Source of the DNA: Ochrobactrum teleogrylli
GTDB lineage: Bacteria; Pseudomonadota; Alphaproteobacteria; Rhizobiales; Rhizobiaceae
Length of the DNA stretch: 64,000 nt
Assembly: GCF_006376685.1 (NCBI RefSeq)
Contig: NZ_VEWL01000002.1
Location: forward strand, 434,001-498,000
Direction of reading: 5' to 3'
Numbering within the stretch: position 1 is the first letter of the stretch; the number at the start of each line of letters is the position of its first letter. The position numbers were made by a program, and so were the translations under genes. Under the pieces are notes generated by a model. That model saw nothing but the letters and a program-made list of their open reading frames with translations, was not told the DNA's origin and did not search any database. This document shows, one piece after another, positions 26,130 through 32,292 of this stretch.

Positions 26130-26546
26130 TATCCTCTCTAGTAATGTTTAATTATAAATCGTTTTCTAATTACATCTATCGCACAATGTTGACTGCAATT
26201 ATGTAGACAATCTTTCAATTATTTTTGAGGAATGAACACGGGTAGTATGCTTGCGCATTGCGCGCTAGCACCTGTTACCCAACATCGCAAGTGATTGAGC
26301 TGTACTCATAGGCACATCGAAAACTGCTTCTCGCATAGGGCGTTACCTTCGACATCGACTGAACTTGATCGATGGTCAAAAGAAAACCCCGCTTCGGCGG
26401 GGTTTTTTGTGTTGTAGTCCTACGTATTTTCGGACCGGGCTCAAGCTGGGGATTGGTTTGACATCATCGCTTGCTTTTTCACATGAGAGAGACCGCCCGT
26501 TATAATACGTTCATTTCAAGCAACTCTCGCCACTGCCGAAGGCTCT
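26130..26546. other. AT-rich spacer with the second amaB-tail copy
   Basis: About 420 bases upstream of the first small secreted gene and downstream of the second. The left part (26130-26335) is AT-rich and probably holds the promoter of the first gene. The middle contains the duplicated amaB tail with its terminator. The right part (26409-26546) shows nothing definable. Confidence 0.5.
26337..26408 (+). repeat. Second copy of amaB 3' end plus terminator
   Basis: The sequence repeats 25658-25729. Read in the amaB frame it gives GVTFDID followed by TGA, then the same CCCCGC-TTCG-GCGGGG stem and T-run. No aldehyde dehydrogenase sequence precedes it: the codon before GGC is TAG. It is therefore a short duplicated tail, not a pseudogene body. 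Confidence 0.85.
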
Positions 26547-26840
26547 CTACTCACTTGCACACTGCCACCCATGGCATGTCTGGAGGCAATGAGATTCAGG
26601 GCACCCGCTGTTCTTGCATGCATCAAGAGTGGGATATTGCGTCGAAGAATGATGCACTTGCTTGCGATCTGAAACGAAGCGCCGTTTCTTCGGCACCGCC
26701 TGAGAAACCCGATACACCTGTTGTGATGTGTTGTTTATCGAAGGTGATGCCATCTGTACTGAAGCCTGTTGTCCGGCATAAGCATATCCTGAAGCGATAA
26801 AAGTCGACAATGCAAAGAAAAATAAAGAATACTTTTTCAT
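26547..26840 (-). CDS. Small secreted Cys-rich protein, second paralogue
   Basis: A 97-residue product with a GAGGG ribosome site 4 bases before ATG. It has a signal peptide MKKYSLFFFALSTFIASG with cleavage after AYAYA-like YAYA|G. The basic middle region (PKKRRF, DRKQVHH) is followed by a compact C-terminus with five cysteines within 24 residues (ACKNSGCPESHCLQTCHGWQC). Leader similarity makes it a paralogue of the protein at 25800-26123. The Cys spacing suggests disulphide-bonded folding outside the cytoplasm. No family is recognised. The gene is AT-rich and lies in the same accessory patch. Confidence 0.6.
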   Translation of the reverse strand: MKKYSLFFFALSTFIASGYAYAGQQASVQMASPSINNTSQQVYRVSQAVPKKRRFVSDRKQVHHSSTQYPTLDACKNSGCPESHCLQTCHGWQCASE

Positions 26841-26931
26841 AAAACCCTCTAATATTTATTTACATTTTAGATTTTATATTATTTTTTCTTAAAATCCACT
26901 CCAAGAACTCACTCACAAATATTGATTAAAA

Positions 26932-26957
26932 GAAACCCCGCAAAAGCGGGGTTCTTT
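26932..26957. terminator. Third terminator of the same type
   Basis: Stem CCCCGC-AAAA-GCGGGG followed by TTCTTTATTGGCTTT. The flank CTTTATTGGCTT resembles the flank after the amaB terminator (TTTATTGGCTTC at 25726), so this may be a displaced copy of the same terminator. It ends the patch before purU. Confidence 0.6.
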
Positions 26958-26966
26958 ATTGGCTTT

Positions 26967-27105
26967 GTATCGGCGACTAGCGAGATTGTCGTTATGGCGA
27001 GCCGAAAATCGTGGCTTTTGAGAACCGGCGCGCAACGTACTGAAGCACGTGAGTATCGGAAGCGCAAAAAGACGCGATTTGCAGGGCGCCAGAGCGGCAA
27101 TATCA
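26967..27105. repeat. Structured intergenic element running into the 3' end of purU
   Basis: About 140 bases of GC-rich sequence with short dyads (ACGT-ACTGAAGC-ACGT; GAAAATCG with CGATTTGC; GCGC arms). I recall similar sequence behind unrelated genes in other Rhizobiales, but cannot confirm it here. An open frame on the minus strand (26909-27106) has no ribosome site and is not called as a gene. Confidence 0.4.
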
Positions 27106-27987
27106 CCCCATGCGCTCGGAAGCGAACGACCCGGGGCTCGCCGGGAAGACCACCGTGCGGTTGCCGTTGAGGAACGAACGGTGGTGAATATGCGCATGGA
27201 CAGCGCGGGCCAGTACCTGCGCCTCGACATCGCGACCGATGGAGACGTAATCCGCAGCGCTCTGCGCATGGGTGATGCGCGCCACGTCCTGCTCGATGAT
27301 CGGGCCTTCATCGAGATCGGCGGTGACGTAATGCGCCGTCGCGCCGATCAGCTTCACGCCACGCTCATAGGCCTGCTTGTAGGGATTCGCCCCCTTGAAC
27401 GACGGCAGGAACGAGTGGTGGATATTGATGATCTTGCCAGACATCTGCTTGCAAAGCTGGTCGGACAGAACCTGCATGTAACGCGCCAGCACGACCAGTT
27501 CCGTGCCGGTATCATTGACAATATCCATCAGGCGCTGTTCGGCTTCCGGCTTGTTGGTCTTGGTGACGGCCACATGATGGAAGGGAATATCGTGGTTCAC
27601 GACCACCTTCTGATAATCGAAATGGTTTGATACCACGCCGACAATGTCGATCGGCAGCGCGCCGATCTTCCAGCGATAGAGCAGATCGTTGAGGCAATGG
27701 CCGAAACGCGAGACCATCAGAAGCGTCTTGGTACGCTTGGCGTTGTCGTGGAAATCGAAATCCATTTCGAATGGTGCCGCAACCGGCTGGAAGCCTTCGC
27801 TAAGGGTTTCGAGCGCCACACCTTCTTCCGAAATGAAGCTGACGCGCATGAAGAAACGACCCGTATCGAGATCGTCGAACTGGGCGCTATCAATGATGTT
27901 GCAACCCTTAGCCGCAAGGTAACCCGAAATTGCGGCAACGATGCCGCGGGTGGACTTGCAGGTGACGGTCAGGACAAAATTATGCAT
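27103..27987 (-). CDS. purU: Formyltetrahydrofolate deformylase
   Basis: A 294-residue enzyme with an N-terminal ACT domain (residues 1-80, FVLTVTCKSTRGIVAAISGYLA) and a C-terminal formyl-transferase-like hydrolase domain. Catalytic landmarks are the NIHHSFLPSFKGA segment (His of the formyl-transferase fold) near 225 and the GATAHYVTADLDEGPII segment near 250. PurU releases formate from 10-formyl-THF, balancing one-carbon pools. The last dozen residues after TVVFPASPG look added and overlap the neighbouring structured element, so the native C-terminus may have been changed by that element. It stands alone. Confidence 0.93.
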   Translation of the reverse strand: MHNFVLTVTCKSTRGIVAAISGYLAAKGCNIIDSAQFDDLDTGRFFMRVSFISEEGVALETLSEGFQPVAAPFEMDFDFHDNAKRTKTLLMVSRFGHCLNDLLYRWKIGALPIDIVGVVSNHFDYQKVVVNHDIPFHHVAVTKTNKPEAEQRLMDIVNDTGTELVVLARYMQVLSDQLCKQMSGKIINIHHSFLPSFKGANPYKQAYERGVKLIGATAHYVTADLDEGPIIEQDVARITHAQSAADYVSIGRDVEAQVLARAVHAHIHHRSFLNGNRTVVFPASPGSFASERMG

Positions 27988-28133
27988 CGGACTTCCTCAG
28001 TTTTCGAAGGCGCAGGCCAAAGCGCGCGCCTTGAAACTAGTTCACGATGCGGTCTCCGCCATGCCAGAATGCGTAATGCACTGACCGGATTGCGCTATCA
28101 AGCAACTTTGGAGGAAAGATTGCTCTTATTTGA

Positions 28134-28862
28134 TCAAAGATGCGGATTGCGGTCCCTGTACCGCGCGACCAGTTCCCGGTTCAAGTCGCTTGCCCCCGGC
28201 ATATTGGCGCTGAGATAGATCGGCGCACTGCCGTCATCCACGAGGCGGGACGCAACATCGGCAAAGATCGCATTCAGGATCGTAACGCCCAGTGCCGTTG
28301 AAACCGGCCCGACTTTCAGGGCGCTGCCCTCCACTTCCAGCACGGCATCGCCCGCAGGCGCATCATTGTCGAGAACGACATCGGCCAGCGAAAGCAACTG
28401 CGTGCGTCCTTTGGCAATCGCGCTGGAATAAGTCACCGAAGTGACTGCGATCACCGCAGCGCCCTTCTCGCGGGCATAGCGCGCCGCTTCGATGGGCGCG
28501 GCATTGACGCCGGAATTGGACACGACGATCAGCACATCGCCTTCCTGAATGCCGTAGCGGTCGAGGATCGGCAGCACCGCGCCTTCGATACGCTCGAAAT
28601 GCGAGCTGGCTACCGCCCCATCCTGCAGCATGATCGCACCGCAAAGGATCGGCACGGTGATCGCCAGACCACCGGCGCGATAATGCAGCTCTTCCGCCAT
28701 CATGTGAGAATGGCCGGTGCCAAACACATAGACCCGACGGTCGGCGCGCGCGGCGGTGGCAATCAGGTCGGCGGCCTTTTCCATCGGTTCGGCCAAGCGG
28801 TCACGCAGGCTCGCCAGACGGGCAATCAGATCGTTGAAATAACGGTCGGTAATAGCTGTCAT
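28134..28862 (-). CDS. SIS-domain protein (UPF0309 type) in the amino-sugar operon
   Basis: A 242-residue protein with one SIS (sugar isomerase) domain. The phosphosugar-binding loops read [19 protein letters not shown] and [15 protein letters not shown]. The UPF0309 family is uncharacterised; the fold binds phosphorylated sugars as an isomerase, deaminase, etherase or regulator. It is the last gene of gntR-nagB-II-nagA-SIS, 11 bases after nagA, so an amino-sugar phosphate or N-acetylmuramate-type substrate is likely. This is inference from the operon. Confidence 0.82.
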   Translation of the reverse strand: MTAITDRYFNDLIARLASLRDRLAEPMEKAADLIATAARADRRVYVFGTGHSHMMAEELHYRAGGLAITVPILCGAIMLQDGAVASSHFERIEGAVLPILDRYGIQEGDVLIVVSNSGVNAAPIEAARYAREKGAAVIAVTSVTYSSAIAKGRTQLLSLADVVLDNDAPAGDAVLEVEGSALKVGPVSTALGVTILNAIFADVASRLVDDGSAPIYLSANMPGASDLNRELVARYRDRNPHL

Positions 28863-28873
28863 CGGTCTGCCCC

Positions 28874-30040
28874 TTACCCGGCTGCCTGTTTCACGCCGGA
28901 GCGCCAGGTTGTTTTCGCGAACAACCCGTCATCAAGATGCACCGCATCCATGCGCGTGCCGGGGCGCAGCAATCCGCGATCAGCGAGCCGCAAATAACGT
29001 GCCGGATAAAGACTCGCCATGCGCAGGGTTTCGGCCAGCGTCAGCTCCAGTTCGGCCACACCGAAACGAACTGCGGAGGCCATGTCGAGGTCGGAACCGG
29101 CAATGGTGCCATCGGACAGGATCAGCTTGGAGCAGATGCCGCCCGGCACGCGCCGCACGGCGCGACCGTTGATCTCAAAGCTCTCCGCATCGGAGCCGAC
29201 CAGCGCCATGGCGTCGGTGACGAAGAACAGGTGCGCGGCGCCGCGCTTGGCGCGCAGCGCCAGACGCAGCGCCATCGGATCAACATGGTGGCCATCGGCA
29301 ACGATCCCGCACCATATATCCGGATGGTCGAGTGCAGCCCCCGCCAGACCCGGCGCGCGATGGCCGATCTGGCTCATCGCGTTGAAGAGATGGGTAACGC
29401 TGCGCGCACCGGCATCGAAACGCTTGAAAGCTTCTTCCGCCGTCGTGTCACTGTGGCCAATGCTGACCACCACACCGGCATCGCTCAAACGGCGCACCTG
29501 TTCCGGCGTCACCTGTTCGGCGGCCATGGTCACCAATAATGTACCGATCTGTTCGACCGTATGGATATAAAGAGCGATATCGGCGTCATCGACCGGACGC
29601 ATCAACTCGGCCAGATGCGCGCCCTTGCGTGCAGGCGCCAGATGCGGCCCCTCAAGATGCAGGCCCGCGACACCCTTGTCGGCTTTCACCGCTTCAACGG
29701 CCGCCTCAATGGCGCGGTCACGCACGACAGTCGTATCGGTAATGAGCGTCGGCAGCAGGCTGGTGGTGCCATATTTGCGATGCCCTTCGGCAATCACGAA
29801 CATGGTTTCCGGCGTCGGCTGATCGTTGAGCATCCGCCCGCCGCCGCCATTGACCTGCGCATCGATAAAACCCGGCGCAATGACGCCACCCTTCACGCGC
29901 TCGACCTGATGGGCCTCGCCAAGTGCCGCCTCCGGTACAATGGCCTCGACCTTGCCGTCGCTGAAAACAAGGGCAGACTGATCGTGAAACCGCTCGCCGT
30001 CGAAAATCCGCGCACCGGCTATTGCTGATTTTTTTGTCAT
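28874..30040 (-). CDS. nagA: N-acetylglucosamine-6-phosphate deacetylase
   Basis: A 388-residue amidohydrolase that removes acetate from GlcNAc-6-P. The family blocks are present: [13 protein letters not shown] near 60, [16 protein letters not shown] near 125, [12 protein letters not shown] near 195, [14 protein letters not shown] near 215 and the catalytic Asp in FVTDAMAL near 275. Its start overlaps the stop of the upstream SIS-deaminase gene by 4 bases. With that gene it converts GlcNAc-6-P to fructose-6-P. Confidence 0.93.
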   Translation of the reverse strand: MTKKSAIAGARIFDGERFHDQSALVFSDGKVEAIVPEAALGEAHQVERVKGGVIAPGFIDAQVNGGGGRMLNDQPTPETMFVIAEGHRKYGTTSLLPTLITDTTVVRDRAIEAAVEAVKADKGVAGLHLEGPHLAPARKGAHLAELMRPVDDADIALYIHTVEQIGTLLVTMAAEQVTPEQVRRLSDAGVVVSIGHSDTTAEEAFKRFDAGARSVTHLFNAMSQIGHRAPGLAGAALDHPDIWCGIVADGHHVDPMALRLALRAKRGAAHLFFVTDAMALVGSDAESFEINGRAVRRVPGGICSKLILSDGTIAGSDLDMASAVRFGVAELELTLAETLRMASLYPARYLRLADRGLLRPGTRMDAVHLDDGLFAKTTWRSGVKQAAG

Positions 30041-31074
30041 ACCGTCACCGTCACCTTGTTGAGATTGCGCGGCTTGTCGGGATCAAAACCCTTGCGGCGC
30101 GTCACCGCTTCAATGACACGATAGTAATTGATGAGCGAAACCAGCGGATCAAGATGCGGGCTGCCCGTGCTGGCCGATGGCAGACGGAAGCCCGGCGTTT
30201 CGGCATCGGACAAGGTCACGATGCTGGCGCCGAAGGAATGCAACCGCTTCAAGGCCGCAATATTGGTGTCGAAAGCCTCGTCGCGCGGCAGGAAGGAGAT
30301 AATCGGGAAACCTTCTTCCACCAGTCGCATCGGGCCATGCATCAGTTCGGCCAGCGAAAAGGCTTCCGCATGAATATTGGCGGTTTCCTTGGCCTTCAGG
30401 GCGGCTTCTAGCGCGATGGCATAGGCGGTGCCGCGACCGCCGGTATAAAGCGAGCGCGCATTGAACAGGAGGTTTTCGACAGCTTCGCGCCCATCGGGGC
30501 GGGTTGCGGCAAGCGCTTCCGGCAGACGCTCTAAACCGGCGCGCAGATCGGCATCGCCGCTTGCAGCCGCGACCACGCCCGACAGGGCAGCCACTGCGGC
30601 AATGAAGGACTTTGTGGCCGCGACGCTCTTTTCCTCACCGGCATTCAGCGCAAGCACGAGATCCGCCTCTTTGCCGAGGGGGCTGTCCACCACATTGACC
30701 ACGGCAATCGTCGTCGCGCCGCCCTTTTTGGCTGCGGCCTGTGCTGCCACGATGTCGGGGCTGGCACCGGACTGTGAAACGGTAAAATGCACGCCGCGCG
30801 CAAGCTTCAGCTTCGAGCCGTAGACCGAAGCAACCGAAGGCCCGATGGAGGCGACCGGAATACCGAGCGTGATTTCCATCAGATATTTGAAGAATGTCGC
30901 CGCATGATCGGAAGAACCGCGCGCCGCCGTGGTGATGACTGCCGGTTCATTCTTCGCGAAAATCTTTGCGATCTCGGCCAGCGTGCCGGCTTCCTTTTCC
31001 AGAAGCGTTGCAACCACCGCAGGCGATTGCTCGGTTTCCTGCAACATCAGGGATGGTTGGCTTACCATGGTCAT
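30037..31074 (-). CDS. Glucosamine-6-phosphate deaminase of the SIS type (NagB-II)
   Basis: A 345-residue protein with two SIS domains like the isomerase half of GlmS but without the glutaminase domain. TTAARGSSDHAATFFKY, VSQSGASPD and VAATKSFIAAVAAL are phosphosugar-site segments, and GRGTAYAIALEAALKAKE belongs to the second domain. Stand-alone enzymes of this form act as glucosamine-6-P deaminases (NagB-II), which suits its position between the GntR regulator and nagA, both overlapping by 4 bases. AgaS-like specificity for galactosamine is an alternative. Confidence 0.87.
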   Translation of the reverse strand: MTMVSQPSLMLQETEQSPAVVATLLEKEAGTLAEIAKIFAKNEPAVITTAARGSSDHAATFFKYLMEITLGIPVASIGPSVASVYGSKLKLARGVHFTVSQSGASPDIVAAQAAAKKGGATTIAVVNVVDSPLGKEADLVLALNAGEEKSVAATKSFIAAVAALSGVVAAASGDADLRAGLERLPEALAATRPDGREAVENLLFNARSLYTGGRGTAYAIALEAALKAKETANIHAEAFSLAELMHGPMRLVEEGFPIISFLPRDEAFDTNIAALKRLHSFGASIVTLSDAETPGFRLPSASTGSPHLDPLVSLINYYRVIEAVTRRKGFDPDKPRNLNKVTVTV

Positions 31075-31847
31075 TCTCCAATTTTCAGTTCGGCGACAAA
31101 GTCATAGGCGTCGGCGCGATAATGCGAGCGGGTGTATTCGACGATACGGTCGTCATCGAGATGCGAGATGCGTTCAATCAAAAGCGCCGGAGCGCCGCGA
31201 TGCACGCCGAGAAGGCGCGCAGTGCCGGGATCGAGAGTCACGGCGGTCAGCCGCTGCAAGGCGCGCACCGGCTTGTAACCGCGCCGCGCCAGCGCGCCAT
31301 AAAGCGACGCTTCATCGACACGGTCCATATCCAGATAATGGCGCGGCACCACGGCGCGTTCGAAAGCCATCGGCACGCCATCGGCAAGGCGCAGACGGTC
31401 GAGCCGCACAATGGACGTATCCACGCCGACGCCGAGCCGAAAGGCTTCATCCGGCGACGGCTTGTCGATGCGGTTCGTCACCACGCGCGCGCCCGGCTCC
31501 TTGCCACGCGACAGCATGTCTTCCGAAAACGATGTCAGCCGCCAAAGATGCTGGCTGATGCGCGTCGGGCGCTCGGCAACAAATGTACCGCTGCCGCGCC
31601 TTGATTCAACCGCACCCTGCGCCAGCAATTCCTTATAGGCATTGCGCACCGTGATGCGCCCCAGCCCAAGCTCCTCGGCTAGGTCGCGCTCCGGCGGCAG
31701 ACCGACAGCGGGGGCCAGTTTCCCCTCTTCAATCAGTTCACCGAGAATACGCGCCAGATTGCGATAAAGCGGCCCCGTCCGCTGCGGATCGTGCAGGCCG
31801 CGCTCTTCGATGGATGTGATTAAGGTGGTTCTATTCATATCCGACAT
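31071..31847 (-). CDS. GntR/HutC-subfamily regulator of the amino-sugar operon
   Basis: The ATG at 31847 gives 258 residues; a longer frame from 31907 crosses the promoter. The N-terminal winged helix (LPPERDLAEELGLGRITVRNAYKELLAQG) is followed by a UTRA ligand-binding domain ending in YRADAYDFVAEL. This NagR/NagQ-like type senses amino-sugar phosphates. Its stop overlaps the start of the deaminase gene. ATAGAACC repeats at and just upstream of its start suggest autoregulation. Confidence 0.87.
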   Translation of the reverse strand: MSDMNRTTLITSIEERGLHDPQRTGPLYRNLARILGELIEEGKLAPAVGLPPERDLAEELGLGRITVRNAYKELLAQGAVESRRGSGTFVAERPTRISQHLWRLTSFSEDMLSRGKEPGARVVTNRIDKPSPDEAFRLGVGVDTSIVRLDRLRLADGVPMAFERAVVPRHYLDMDRVDEASLYGALARRGYKPVRALQRLTAVTLDPGTARLLGVHRGAPALLIERISHLDDDRIVEYTRSHYRADAYDFVAELKIGE

Positions 31848-31867
31848 AATAGAACCTATATAGAACC
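31827..31867. promoter_or_regulatory. Candidate operator repeats for the GntR regulator
   Basis: GGTTCTAT at 31827-31834 is an inverted copy of ATAGAACC, which occurs at 31849-31856 and again at 31860-31867, exactly 11 bases on. The set straddles the gntR start codon. A further GGTTCTA lies at 31998-32004. Spacing by one helical turn suggests cooperative binding. Confidence 0.5.
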
Positions 31868-31910
31868 AATAGCAAGTGATGTTTTTATGAAATACGCAAG
31901 CGCCCATTCC

Positions 31911-31930
31911 CGCTGGCTATTTTGCCAGCG
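31911..31930. terminator. Hairpin downstream of the small winged-helix gene
   Basis: Arms CGCTGGC and GCCAGCG around TATTTT, about 70 bases after the stop of the small winged-helix gene on the minus strand. There is no T-run, so a terminator role is only possible. Confidence 0.35.
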
Positions 31931-32001
31931 CTTGGATGCAACAAGAGCGCGTACGGTAGGACGCAACCAAAGGAACTGTTTAAATTGGAAGCGGATTGGT
32001 T

Positions 32002-32292
32002 CTAGATTTTATCAACCAGCTGCCGACCAACAGGGCTGAGTTCGTAGCGTGTGCGCTGGGTTCGCGGGTCTCGTTGCGTAATCCGGATATAGCCACCGTC
32101 TGCGCCCAGCAGATTCACCTCACGCAGCACCAAAGCATGCTCGATCCCCAGCACCCGGGCAAAAGTCCGGCTGTCGGCGGCAACGCCCAGCGCCAGTGCG
32201 GCGATGACGCCCGCGCCAAATGGTGAAAGATTTTCGGACGTGGCAACGAGCCTTTCGACCAGCGCCATATAGTCGGCAGCAGTTTCATCCAT
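32002..32292 (-). CDS. Small winged-helix protein co-translated with the FdhF-like oxidoreductase
   Basis: A 96-residue protein. Its ATG overlaps the stop of the molybdoenzyme gene (TGATG), so translation is coupled. Residues 35-95 look like a winged helix: ADSRTFARVLGIEHALVLREVNLL is a helix-turn-helix, and the wing RITQRDPRTQRTRYELS follows, as in MarR or PadR proteins. It could be a regulator or an accessory subunit of the oxidoreductase. I know of no defined function. Confidence 0.65.
   Translation of the reverse strand: MDETAADYMALVERLVATSENLSPFGAGVIAALALGVAADSRTFARVLGIEHALVLREVNLLGADGGYIRITQRDPRTQRTRYELSPVGRQLVDKI

Noticed and set aside
26471-26800. 109-codon plus-strand frame opposite the second small secreted gene
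   Set aside because: The minus-strand frame has a signal peptide, a ribosome site and a paralogue; this one has none of these.
25684-26966. CRISPR-like interpretation of the repeated terminators
   Set aside because: The copies are unequal in spacing and are intrinsic terminators with gene-tail sequence, not uniform repeats and spacers; no cas gene is near.
26909-27106. 65-codon minus-strand frame in the purU-side intergenic DNA
   Set aside because: It has no ribosome site and spans a terminator and a structured element; its reading looks like translated repeat DNA.
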